A stretch of DNA of 64,000 nucleotides from Bog-473 sp963704355. GTDB lineage: Bacteria > Actinomycetota > Acidimicrobiia > Acidimicrobiales > RAAP-2. The notes beneath the pieces are model-generated. The model saw nothing but the letters and a program-made list of their open reading frames with translations, was not told the origin of the DNA and ran no database searches. The position numbers and the translations under genes were made by a program. Below, one piece after another: positions 41,919 to 50,118 of the stretch (position 1 is its first letter; the number at the start of each line of letters is the position of its first letter). The stretch is taken from NCBI GenBank assembly GCA_963704355.1, contig OY969891.1, positions 3,968,001-4,032,000 of the forward strand, read 5' to 3'.

Positions 41919-42980
41919 GTGACCACCTCCCCAGTCGCATTTCGCGCCGCGCCCGCTCCGCCTCAGGTCGCACTGAGCGCCCAAGATCGCGCCGTCATCG
42001 CCGCCGCCGAGTGCGCCCTCCTCGACGAGCGCCGGCTGCTCACCGGATCCGAGCTGGCTGCGCTGGCCGCCCTGCCGGATGGCGCGGTCATGGCCCTGGC
42101 CTCACTGGCGCATCAGGTCCGGCTGGCCTGGTGCGGGCCCGAGGTCGAGATCGAGGGGATCCTCTCGGCCAAGACCGGAGGCTGCCCCGAGGACTGCCAC
42201 TTCTGCTCGCAGTCGTCGCGCTTCGACACACCCGTCAAGGCGACACCCTTCCTCGACCGCGATGAAGTTCTGGCCGCCGCCCGGGAGACGGCAGCGCTCG
42301 GCGCCTCGGAGTTCTGCATCGTCCTCGCCGTGCGAGGACCGGACGAGCGCACCCTGCAGCGGATCCTCGACCTGGTACCGCTCGTGCGCGAAGAGACCGG
42401 CCTCAACGTCGCCGTCAGCGCCGGGATTATCACCGAGGATCAGGCGCAACGTCTGGCCGACGGTGGTGTGCATCGCTACAACCACAACGTCGAGACGGCT
42501 CGGTCCTTCTTCCCGGCCATCGTGACGACGCACACATGGGACGAACGGGCCGAGACGTGTCGCCTGGTCAAGGCGCACGGAATGGAGCTGTGCTGCGGTG
42601 CCCTCATCAACATGGGCGAGACGGACGAGCAGCGGATCGAGCTGCTCACCCAGCTCCAGGAGCTCGGCCCGACAGAGGTCCCGATCAACTTCCTGAACCC
42701 GCGCCCGGGCACCCCACTCGGCGACCGCCCGGTCCTCGGCGCCTGGGAGGCCATCCGTTGGATCGCGCTCTTCCGACTGGCTCTGCCCTCGGTGATCCTC
42801 CGCTACGCGGGCGGACGCGAGGTGACGCTGCGTGACCTGCAGGCCATCGGCATGACGGCCGGCATCAACGCGCTCATCGTCGGCAACTACCTGACGACGC
42901 TCGGCCGCTCGGCCGACGAGGACCTCCAGATGCTCGAGGACCTGCGCATGCCGATCGGTGCCCTCAGCGCGGCGATCTGA
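41919..42980 (+). CDS. bioB: Biotin synthase BioB
   Basis: A 353-aa radical-SAM enzyme that inserts sulfur into dethiobiotin. The cluster-binding cysteines are in GGCPEDCHFCSQSS (CxxxCxxC), followed by NHNVETARSFFP and LNPRPGTPLGDRP; a second [2Fe-2S] site uses downstream Cys residues (ELCCGALINMGE). GTG 41919 is the best start; an upstream frame exists but reads into the divergent promoter area. It runs directly into a bsaP-like gene. Gene order: bioB-bsaP-unknown. Confidence 0.96.
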   Translation: MTTSPVAFRAAPAPPQVALSAQDRAVIAAAECALLDERRLLTGSELAALAALPDGAVMALASLAHQVRLAWCGPEVEIEGILSAKTGGCPEDCHFCSQSSRFDTPVKATPFLDRDEVLAAARETAALGASEFCIVLAVRGPDERTLQRILDLVPLVREETGLNVAVSAGIITEDQAQRLADGGVHRYNHNVETARSFFPAIVTTHTWDERAETCRLVKAHGMELCCGALINMGETDEQRIELLTQLQELGPTEVPINFLNPRPGTPLGDRPVLGAWEAIRWIALFRLALPSVILRYAGGREVTLRDLQAIGMTAGINALIVGNYLTTLGRSADEDLQMLEDLRMPIGALSAAI

Positions 42981-43178
42981 GTGTCCGGCGCCGGAGGCCC
43001 TTCGGCCCGGTCGCACTGCACGGGCTGTGGCCGTTCGATCACCGAGTGCCCAGGCTGCGGGCGTGCCCTCGACCCTCCTCGCTTCTGCCCCACCTGTGGG
43101 CGGCGCATGACGGTCACCGTGATCCCGACCGGGTGGGTGGCCCGATGCCGCGACCACGACGAGCTCCGTTCGGCATAA
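42981..43178 (+). CDS. bsaP: BsaP-like biotin synthase auxiliary zinc-ribbon protein
   Basis: A 65-aa protein beginning with GTG immediately after the bioB stop. It has paired cysteine knuckles: CTGCGRS, ECPGCGRAL, FCPTCGRRM, and a final WVARCRDH. A small Cys-rich gene directly after bioB is the position and form of the BsaP protein of mycobacteria, which is required for BioB activity in vivo (established for mycobacteria, from memory). The Cys may hold zinc or an iron-sulfur cluster. Confidence 0.7.
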   Translation: MSGAGGPSARSHCTGCGRSITECPGCGRALDPPRFCPTCGRRMTVTVIPTGWVARCRDHDELRSA

Positions 43179-43194
43179 AAGTTAGAGTTCGCCC

Positions 43195-43668
43195 ATGGCG
43201 CACGAAACGACCACCGGCTCGTCACCCATCGTCAAGACCCTGATGCTCGATCTCCAGGCGGCGATGCCCGAAGCCGAGCGTCAAAAGCTGGAGCCGTACT
43301 GGGCCCGGGCCGACGCCGCCACGCCCAAGGGAGACTTTCACCGAGCTCGACACTGTCTGAACTGGGCGATCATGGTGGCCGAGATGCCGAACCATTCACA
43401 TCTTTCACATGTGTCGATCCGCCTCAAGGAGACGTACAAGGCCTGGCAGGACATTGTGTTCGGAACCGAGTTCGGATCCCGTGTCGAGATGGGTGAGGGC
43501 CCCGAAGGTCATGACATCAGGGGGCGTCAAAAGATCGGTCCAGGAGAAGACATCGAGCTGCTCTGGGTCGGTGAGGCGGTATCGGTAGCGAAGGCCGCGG
43601 CGGAGAAGTCGGGGTGGGAGCACGTCCCCTGGCAAGGACTCATCGAGGACGTCCTCAAGATCGACTAA
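43195..43668 (+). CDS. Hypothetical protein in the bioB operon
   Basis: A 157-aa soluble helical protein: MLDLQAAMPEAERQKLEPYWARADAATPKGDFHRARHCLNWAIMVAEMPNHSHLSHVSIRLKETYKAWQDIVFGTEFGSRVEMGEG. The Arg/His-rich HRARHCLNWAIMVAEMPNHSHLSH segment stands out. No family is recognised. It starts 16 bp after the bsaP-like gene, so it may belong to the same transcript; an AT-rich stretch (CATAAAAGTTAGAG) lies just before it and could be a promoter instead. Confidence 0.7.
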   Translation: MAHETTTGSSPIVKTLMLDLQAAMPEAERQKLEPYWARADAATPKGDFHRARHCLNWAIMVAEMPNHSHLSHVSIRLKETYKAWQDIVFGTEFGSRVEMGEGPEGHDIRGRQKIGPGEDIELLWVGEAVSVAKAAAEKSGWEHVPWQGLIEDVLKID

Positions 43669-43704
43669 TCGAAGCAAATGCACTCGTGGCGCCCTGACTA
43701 GCCC

Positions 43705-44406
43705 CTATGAGCTGGCTCCTCGGACCAGCCGAGCCAGCTCCGCCTCATCACCCGGCGTCACGAGGACCCGCAGGCCGTCGCGATCGGCCAACCAGGACAG
43801 GTTCCGCTGGTGGAGCTCCGAACCGGCCTCGAAACGATTGAGCACGACGACGACGACGACGGGTGCTCCGGCCAGGGACAGAGCGTCCACCGTCAGTCGC
43901 ACCGCGTTGATCGTGCCGAGCCCTGCGTCGGCCACCAGGAGCACGCCGTCGGGTGCCAGCTGCTCGGCGAGCGCCTGGCAGTCTCCGTCCTCTGCGATCG
44001 GCGAGCGCAGACCCCCCGCCGTCTCGAGCAGCCCGACGTCGACCCGCTCATGTGGCCACCGGAGCTCGTCGACCAGGTCCCCCAGGGTGAAGGCCGGGCG
44101 CCCCAGGACCTCCGCCGCCATGGGCGGGGCCATGGCCACCGGATACCAGCGGTGCGCGGCGCAGACGGACTCGGGTGCCTCGCCGCTCGCCGCACCGAGG
44201 ACGGAGGCGTCGTAGCCCGCCGGGTCGTCTGAGGGGTCGAAGGACTGGACCGGCTTCCTCGCCGCCACCGACAGACCGGCGGCGCGCCACTCGACCAACA
44301 AGCGGGCCGACACCCACGTCTTGCCGACGTCGGTCCCCGTGCCGACGACCGCGACCAAGCGGCTCGGACGGGGCGACCCGGAGCCGCCCTGGCCCGGCAC
44401 GGGCAC
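43705..44406 (-). CDS. bioD: Dethiobiotin synthetase BioD
   Basis: A 233-aa enzyme that closes the ureido ring of dethiobiotin from DAPA, CO2 and ATP. The P-loop is VVGTGTDVGKTWVS, then KPVQSFDPSDDPAGYDASVLG and LLETAGGLRSPIAEDGDC (metal/ATP site). GTG 44406 shares bases with the bioF stop (TAGTG). Last gene of bioA-bioF-bioD. Confidence 0.94.
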   Translation of the reverse strand: MPVPGQGGSGSPRPSRLVAVVGTGTDVGKTWVSARLLVEWRAAGLSVAARKPVQSFDPSDDPAGYDASVLGAASGEAPESVCAAHRWYPVAMAPPMAAEVLGRPAFTLGDLVDELRWPHERVDVGLLETAGGLRSPIAEDGDCQALAEQLAPDGVLLVADAGLGTINAVRLTVDALSLAGAPVVVVVVLNRFEAGSELHQRNLSWLADRDGLRVLVTPGDEAELARLVRGASS

Positions 44407-45602
44407 TAGCGCGTGGACGCGGCCGACAGGCTCGCCGGCGGCGGCGCTCCCTGGTGCAGCCGCACCAGGGCCGTGACGAGACGCTGCATGTCCTCGTCTC
44501 GGTGGGCCGAGGACAGCGTGACGCGCAGTCGGCTGGTGCCGACCGGCACGGTGGGCGGCCGGATCGCCGGCACCCAGATGCCCTCGGCGAGGAGCGCCGA
44601 CGACGCGTCGAGGGCCGCGTGCTCCGGACCGAACACGACCGGCACGATCGGGCTCGGATGCCCTGGTGATGCCAGGCCGGCGTCGCTGAGCCGCTCGACC
44701 AGGCCCGCCAGCCGCCGGACCAGGGCCTCTCCCTCGGGAGAGCGGAGGACTCGTAGTGCGGCCGCTGCCGCCGCGGCGTCGGCGGGCGGCAGCGCCGTAG
44801 AGAAGATGTAGGCCCGCGCCCGGTTGACGAGCAAGTCGACGACGTCGCGCGACCCCGCGACGAAACCGCCGAGCGCACCCAGTGTCTTCGACAGCGTGCC
44901 CACCCGCACGACGTTCGCCCGGGCCCAGTCGGACGGGGCGGCAGGGAGGGCCGGGCCGAGCACGGCATGGGCCTCGTCCAACACGAGGAGCGCGTCGTAG
45001 CGCTCGCACAGATCCAAAAGCTGGTGGAGCGGTGCCACGTCGCCGTCCATGGAGAAGACCGTGTCGGTCACCACGAGCTTTGGCGCCACGCGCTCGCCGT
45101 CGGCCGAGCGCAACAACGACTCGAGGTGAGCCAGGTCGGCGTGTCGGTAGACGGCGAGGGCCGAGCGCGACAGCCGGCATCCGTCGACGATGCTGGCGTG
45201 GTTCAACTCGTCCGAGAACACCTGGACGGACGGCCCCCCGAGCACCGACAGCACCCCGAGGTTGGCCGCGAAGCCCGTCGGGAAGCAGACCGCCGCCTCG
45301 GTGTCCTTCCATTCGGCGAGGGCGCGCTCGAGCTCACCGTGGATCGGACGCGTCCCGGTGACGAGCCGGGACGCGCCGGCGCCGCTGCCCCAGCGCTCCA
45401 GCGCGTCGCCGGCTGCCGCCACGACCGTCGGATGGACGCTCAGGCCCAGGTAGTCGTTGGAGGCGAACGACACCACGTCGGTGCCCTCGAGCACACCGGT
45501 GGGTCCGCGCGCGTCGAACTCACGCGGTGCGCGCCAACGCCCCTCGTCGGCCACCTGGGCCAGCTCGGCCCGGATCCTGTCCGGCCAGGTGTCGCTGCTC
45601 AC
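44406..45602 (-). CDS. bioF: 8-Amino-7-oxononanoate synthase BioF
   Basis: A 398-aa PLP enzyme joining alanine with pimeloyl-thioester. Motifs: FASNDYLGLSVHP, GSGAGASRLVTGTRPIHGELE, and the PLP lysine in VGTLSKTLGALGGFV. The LVLDEAHA strand binds the pyridoxal ring. GTG 45602 overlaps the bioA stop (GTGA). Confidence 0.95.
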   Translation of the reverse strand: MSSDTWPDRIRAELAQVADEGRWRAPREFDARGPTGVLEGTDVVSFASNDYLGLSVHPTVVAAAGDALERWGSGAGASRLVTGTRPIHGELERALAEWKDTEAAVCFPTGFAANLGVLSVLGGPSVQVFSDELNHASIVDGCRLSRSALAVYRHADLAHLESLLRSADGERVAPKLVVTDTVFSMDGDVAPLHQLLDLCERYDALLVLDEAHAVLGPALPAAPSDWARANVVRVGTLSKTLGALGGFVAGSRDVVDLLVNRARAYIFSTALPPADAAAAAAALRVLRSPEGEALVRRLAGLVERLSDAGLASPGHPSPIVPVVFGPEHAALDASSALLAEGIWVPAIRPPTVPVGTSRLRVTLSSAHRDEDMQRLVTALVRLHQGAPPPASLSAASTR

Positions 45603-46927
45603 GAGGGCGGCGCGTCGCCGGGAGCGGCGGCGGTGACCTCGAGCGCGCCCTCCAAGGCATCGACCACGCGGATGATCTCGTCGTCGGTGATGGTGAGCGG
45701 CGGCATCAGGACGACGACGTCACCAAGCGGGCGCAGGAGCACACCCCGGCGCACCGCGCCCGCGCAGACCTGGCGTCCCCACCGTAGGTCCGGCCGCGGC
45801 GGTGCGAGCTCGACACCCACCATGAGGCCGCGCTGGCGGACAGCGCGCACCGCCTGCCGTGCTGTGATGCGCTCGGCCAACAATCCTGCCAACTGGTCGG
45901 CCCGCGCCCGCACGTTGCCCAGCACGTCCCACGACTCCACCAGGCGCAGATGCTCGAGCGCGACCGCCGCCGCGAGCGCGTTCCCGCCGTAGGAGTGCCC
46001 GTGGTAGAAGGTGTGCGGCCCCAGGTCGGCGCCGAGGAATGCGGCGTACACGTCGCCCGAGGCGACGGTGGCCGACATGGCGAGGTAGCCGCCCGTGATC
46101 CCCTTGCCCAGACACAGCAGGTCGGGACGGAGCCCGCACTGCTCGGAGGCGAACAACGTCCCGGTGCGGCCGAAGCCCGTCGCCACCTCGTCGCAGACCA
46201 GGAGGACGCCCGCCCCGCGGCAGGCGTCGCCGACGCGCCGGACGTCGTCCGGGGTGGCGCACGACATCCCGGACGCGCCTTGCACCAAGGGCTCGAGCAC
46301 GACGGCGGCTAGCTCGCTCGCGTGCGCACCGATGGCGGCACACGCCTTGTCCGCCCAGCCGGGGTCGCCGTAGCCAGGCGTCCGCACGACCGGGAAGCAC
46401 AGCGGCTCGAACACCGCGCTGAACACCCCACCGTCTCCGAGGGACAGGGACCCGATGGTGTCGCCGTGGTAGGCGTCGCCCAGCGCCAGGAACGAGACAC
46501 GCTCCTTCACGCCACGATTGACCCAGTACTGGTAGGCGATCTTGAGCGCCTGCTCGACCGCCACCGCGCCGTCGGCGGCGAACAGGAAGTGGGGCGCGTC
46601 GACAGGGACCACGGCCGCCAGCGCCTCGGCCAGCTCGACGACGACTGTGTTGCCGTTGCCCAGCATCGTCGAATGGGCGACCTTGGCCGCCTGCGCGGCC
46701 AGCGCGGCGTCGAGCTCGGGAACGTGGTGACCGAGCGTGTTCACCCAGAGCGAGGAGATGGCATCGAGGTAGCGGCGCCCGTCGGCATCGATGAGCTCAC
46801 GTCCCTCGGCCCGCTCGATGATCAGCGGCGCGTTGTCGGCGTAAGCCGCCATCTGGGTGAACCCGTGCCAGACGACCGCGGCATCTCGCTCGGCCCAGGT
46901 GGTGACGTCGGAGGGTGCGCTGCTCAC
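45599..46927 (-). CDS. bioA: Adenosylmethionine-8-amino-7-oxononanoate transaminase BioA
   Basis: A 442-aa class III PLP aminotransferase using SAM as amino donor. N-terminal VWHGFTQMAAYADNAPLIIERAEGRELIDADGRRYLDAISSLWVNTLGHH is typical of BioA; the PLP lysine is in LLCLGKGITGGYLAMS, with LVCDEVATGFGRTG before it. First gene of the biotin operon, 62 bp from the divergent riboflavin synthase gene. Confidence 0.95.
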   Translation of the reverse strand: MSSAPSDVTTWAERDAAVVWHGFTQMAAYADNAPLIIERAEGRELIDADGRRYLDAISSLWVNTLGHHVPELDAALAAQAAKVAHSTMLGNGNTVVVELAEALAAVVPVDAPHFLFAADGAVAVEQALKIAYQYWVNRGVKERVSFLALGDAYHGDTIGSLSLGDGGVFSAVFEPLCFPVVRTPGYGDPGWADKACAAIGAHASELAAVVLEPLVQGASGMSCATPDDVRRVGDACRGAGVLLVCDEVATGFGRTGTLFASEQCGLRPDLLCLGKGITGGYLAMSATVASGDVYAAFLGADLGPHTFYHGHSYGGNALAAAVALEHLRLVESWDVLGNVRARADQLAGLLAERITARQAVRAVRQRGLMVGVELAPPRPDLRWGRQVCAGAVRRGVLLRPLGDVVVLMPPLTITDDEIIRVVDALEGALEVTAAAPGDAPPS

Positions 46928-46989
46928 GCCCTGATTCTGGACGCCGCCGGCGTGGACGGGCCAATGGGACGCCTGCGCGAGAATGGATC

Positions 46990-47466
46990 ATGGACCAGAT
47001 CGGCGTCGTGGACACCATGTTCGCCCGCTACGACATGGGCGCCGAGGCGATCGACGAGCTCGCCCAGTGCCCCGGCTACGGGACCCGCTTCCAGGTCATC
47101 CGCCGCACGGTGCCCGGATTCAAGGACCTGGCGGTGGCGGCGAAGAAGCTGATCGAGGAAGAGGACTGCCGCATCGTGGTCGCGCTCGGCATGCCGGGCA
47201 AGGAGAAGGTGGACAAGGTCTGCGCCCACGAGGCCTCGACGGGGATCATGACGGCGCAGCTGATGACGAATACACCGATCCTCGAGGTGTTCGTCCACGA
47301 GGACGAGTCCGACGACCCGGCCACGCTGGCCATGGTCTTCAAGAACCGGTCGAGGGATCACGCACGCAACGCGTATCTCATGCTCTACGAACCCGAGCAG
47401 CTCATCGCCCAGGCGGGGCAAGGAGTGCGGCAGGGATTCGCGCACGCCGGCCCTCTCGACGTCTGA
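46990..47466 (+). CDS. ribC: Riboflavin synthase of the archaeal RibC type
   Basis: A 158-aa protein, the size of the archaeal enzyme. The whole sequence follows the Methanocaldococcus-type pattern: VVDTMFARYDMGAEAIDEL, RRTVPGFKDLAVAAKKLI, VALGMPGKEKVDKVCAHEA, GIMTAQLMTNTPILEVFVHEDE, and the C-terminal AGQGVRQGFAHAGPLD. This enzyme is related to lumazine synthase, not to the trimeric RibE-type (beta-barrel) riboflavin synthase of most bacteria. It converts 6,7-dimethyl-8-ribityllumazine to riboflavin. It is divergent from bioA. Confidence 0.9.
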   Translation: MDQIGVVDTMFARYDMGAEAIDELAQCPGYGTRFQVIRRTVPGFKDLAVAAKKLIEEEDCRIVVALGMPGKEKVDKVCAHEASTGIMTAQLMTNTPILEVFVHEDESDDPATLAMVFKNRSRDHARNAYLMLYEPEQLIAQAGQGVRQGFAHAGPLDV

Positions 47467-47714
47467 GCCCAGCCGCAACCGCCCGAGCCGTTGTCCACCA
47501 GCAGGTCGAGGTTCTGGCGCACCGACACCACGGTCGGGCCCATCGACACGTCGCGACCCCACTGCCCGACTGTCGACGAACCGTTGCTGTACACGACGAA
47601 GGAGGCGGCGCCCGTGCGCAGAGGGTCGATGACCTTGCCGTCGGTGTAGTAACCGCCTTCGGCATCCGACATGAGGAAGCCGGCGTTGAACGCGGCGACC
47701 AGTGTTGGTTTGCC
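47467..47714 (-). pseudogene. Fragment of a phosphodiester glycosidase (NAGPA-type) gene
   Basis: The minus-strand frame from 47714 reads VAAFNAGFLMSDAEGGYYTDGKVI, then GAASFVVYSNGSSTVGQWGRDV and VSVRQNLDLLVDNGSG. This is the pattern of the middle of secreted phosphodiester-glycosidase domain proteins. A TAA precedes it (47715-47717), there is no signal peptide, and after DNGSG the frame runs into ribC on the opposite strand. Only about 80 residues of a 300-residue protein remain, so it is a remnant. The rest of the 312-bp gap holds nothing else. Confidence 0.6.
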
Positions 47715-47778
47715 TTACAGCGCTTTGACGGTCAGCTGAGGCGGATCCTGTGACCGTTTCGCAGGTGGACCCAACCGC

Positions 47779-48729
47779 CTAGGAGTTCTGCCAGGACACC
47801 GAGAAGGAGGTGCCGTCGGGACTGAGGTTGCTCGGCGCGGCGAGAGTCCGCCCGTTCTCGACCATGGTGATCTGGTTGGCGTTGAAGCTGGCCAGCGACC
47901 CCTGATTGCCCGCGCTGTCGTAGAGGTGAGCTCCGGAGAAGGTGTCCTGACCGAAGTCGGCCAGGGCCACCTCGCTGCAGAAGATGAGGTTGCACGAGGA
48001 CGGTGCCTCAGCGATCACCTCGGCGGACGAACGCGAGAAGCCCGATCCCTGCTGGGAGATCCCGAACGACCAGCCGGCGCTGGTGTCGGTGATGGCCAGG
48101 TAGAAGTCGGTCCCGGTGGGGTTCGAGGCCACCCACCCTGTCATCGAGTCGCCGGGGTGCACGACGTCACCCGAGGGGAGCCCCACGGAGGGGTTGGGGT
48201 ACATCTCGTACCAGGCGTAGTACGAGGGGGAACCGCCCGAGCAGTCCGAGTCGGTCCCGATCTGCTCGACGCTCGACGAGGAGTAGCCGTCCAGGCCGAC
48301 CCAGAAGGCGGACGCTGAAGCCGGCCCGCCCCCGAGAATCCCGCCGAGGCCGGCGCTGCCGAGGACGCCGCTCAAGCCAGTGTCGCCCAGGAGACCACTG
48401 ACCACACCGCTGGCGCCGCTGGCCGGGCAGTTCACGGCGGGCTCGGTCCACGACGCGGCGACCGAGTTGTAGGTGTCGTTGTTGTCGGCGTAGCCGGACC
48501 AGTTGGCCGACTGCACATTCGTGGCGTGGCGCTCGCTGTGGCCGAGCAAGGAGCCCAGGCCGGGGAGCACCACCTTGCCGATGATGGGCACGTGGTACAG
48601 GCCGGGCGCCGCCGGAAGGGCTGGAGCCGCCGCTGCGCCCGCCGGCGTGGCGGCGGCGGTGGCCAGGACCGGGGCGGCCGTGGCCGCCAGGCCCAGCGCC
48701 AGCACCCCCGACAGAAGCACCTTCCGCAT
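47779..48729 (-). CDS. G1-family glutamic endopeptidase (eqolisin-like), secreted
   Basis: A 316-aa exported protein: signal (VLLSGVLALGLAATAAPVLATAAA) then SANWSGYADNNDTYNSVAASWTEP, the start of the G1 domain. The catalytic pair fits Q156 (VEQIGTD) and a Glu in AEVIAEAP. Between the first strands there is an insertion, residues 101-138, of Gly/Ser/Leu (VVSGLLGDTGLSGVLGSAGLGG), not usual for the family. These enzymes work at acidic pH. ATG 48729 preferred (GGGAAG 4 nt ahead); ATG 48747 in frame. Confidence 0.85.
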   Translation of the reverse strand: MRKVLLSGVLALGLAATAAPVLATAAATPAGAAAAPALPAAPGLYHVPIIGKVVLPGLGSLLGHSERHATNVQSANWSGYADNNDTYNSVAASWTEPAVNCPASGASGVVSGLLGDTGLSGVLGSAGLGGILGGGPASASAFWVGLDGYSSSSVEQIGTDSDCSGGSPSYYAWYEMYPNPSVGLPSGDVVHPGDSMTGWVASNPTGTDFYLAITDTSAGWSFGISQQGSGFSRSSAEVIAEAPSSCNLIFCSEVALADFGQDTFSGAHLYDSAGNQGSLASFNANQITMVENGRTLAAPSNLSPDGTSFSVSWQNS

Positions 48730-48868
48730 GGAACTTCCCGTGATCATTTGGCTCCCACCAGCCACTTCCCACCCAGACCGGGCAATTCGACCTCCGCTGC
48801 ACCCGGTGCGGGGGCAGCGGCGCGCCGGTACGGGCACCTTGCCGTACCGAAAGGGGAACGCCGGTCGG

Positions 48869-50008
48869 TCAGGGATCTCGCGGAAGACCGAGCACCTTTT
48901 CGGCCACGATGTTGCGCTGCACCTCGGCCGTCCCGCCGCCCACGGTGAGCGCCGGGGAAAAGAGGAAGCCACGGGACCAGGAGGCGTCGCCGGCCGCCGC
49001 ACCCCTCGGGCCCCAACCGCCGACCGGGCCGGTGCCGTTGAGCATGGCGTGCGCACCGGCCAGGTCGCGGGCGACTCCCATGATGTGCTGGCCGTGGGCG
49101 TCGGCGATCGCCTTGCGCACCGAGGCCTCGGCGCCGGGCGCCCGGCCGGCGAGGACAGCCGACACCATGCGGAGCCGGAGGACCCGCAGGATCTGGCCCT
49201 CTATGAAGACGTCGACCAGGCGGTCGCGCGTGGCGGCGTCGGGCGCGCCCCCGGCGGCGCGGATGGCCTCGACCAGGTCGTCCGCGGTCGGGCCCATGCC
49301 CCAGAGCGCACCCTCGCCGCTCAGCGACACCCGCTCGTTGCCGAGCGTGACCTTGGCCAGCTCCCAGCCTCCGTGCTCGGGCCCGACCAGGTGGTCGGCC
49401 GGGATCCGCACGTCGGTGAGGAAGACCTCGTTGAAGGCGTGCTCGCCGGTCATATCGATGAGCGCGCGGATCTCGATGCCGGGCGCATCCATGGGGCAGA
49501 CGAAGTAGCTGATGCCCATGTGCTTGGTCGCCGTGGGGTCGGTGCGCGCGAGCAGGATCCCCCACCGCGCGATGTGGGCGTAGCTGGTCCAGACCTTCTG
49601 GCCGTTGACGACCCAGTCGTCGCCGTCGCGCTCGGCCCGGGTGGTGAGCGAGGCGAGGTCCGAGCCGGCGCCGGGCTCGGAGAAGAGCTGGCACCAGAAC
49701 TCCTCGCCCGAGAGCAGGGGCCAGAGCCAGCGCTCCTTCTGCTCCTCGGTGCCGGCGTACATGAGGGTCGGCCCGGCCCAGCCGATCCCGATCGGGTTGA
49801 TCGGGCGCTGGGCCCCGGCCGCCCTGAGCTCCTCGTCGATCACCAGCTGTGTCAGCGGATCCGCATTGAGGCCGTAGGGCGCGGCCCAGTGGGGCACGAC
49901 GTAGCCGGCCTCGGCCAGCTGGCGGCCATTGGGGCGCGCATGCTCGGCCAGCCAGTCCCGGACCTGGCGCCGGCGAGGGTCGTCGTCGCCCGGGAGGCCG
50001 AGGTCCAC
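48869..50008 (-). CDS. Acyl-CoA dehydrogenase
   Basis: A 379-aa FAD enzyme. Signatures: CQLFSEPGAGSDLASL, WVVNGQKVWTSYAHIARWGILLARTD, and C-terminal LTVGGGTAEVQRNIVAEKVLGLPRDP, which is the FadE-like pattern of medium/long or steroid-derived acyl-CoA chains. The usual catalytic Glu region is not clear. GTG 50008. Divergent from an acyl-CoA synthetase gene, which suggests one pathway. Confidence 0.93.
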   Translation of the reverse strand: MDLGLPGDDDPRRRQVRDWLAEHARPNGRQLAEAGYVVPHWAAPYGLNADPLTQLVIDEELRAAGAQRPINPIGIGWAGPTLMYAGTEEQKERWLWPLLSGEEFWCQLFSEPGAGSDLASLTTRAERDGDDWVVNGQKVWTSYAHIARWGILLARTDPTATKHMGISYFVCPMDAPGIEIRALIDMTGEHAFNEVFLTDVRIPADHLVGPEHGGWELAKVTLGNERVSLSGEGALWGMGPTADDLVEAIRAAGGAPDAATRDRLVDVFIEGQILRVLRLRMVSAVLAGRAPGAEASVRKAIADAHGQHIMGVARDLAGAHAMLNGTGPVGGWGPRGAAAGDASWSRGFLFSPALTVGGGTAEVQRNIVAEKVLGLPRDP

Positions 50009-50118
50009 GGCGGGAGCGTATTCTCATCGTCTCGCTTCGCGCATCTCGGCGGGGGCGGGGGGAGCCGACCGTTGTCGGCGGTCATGGGCGGGATTGGAGC
50101 GCGGAATGGGAGCAAGGC

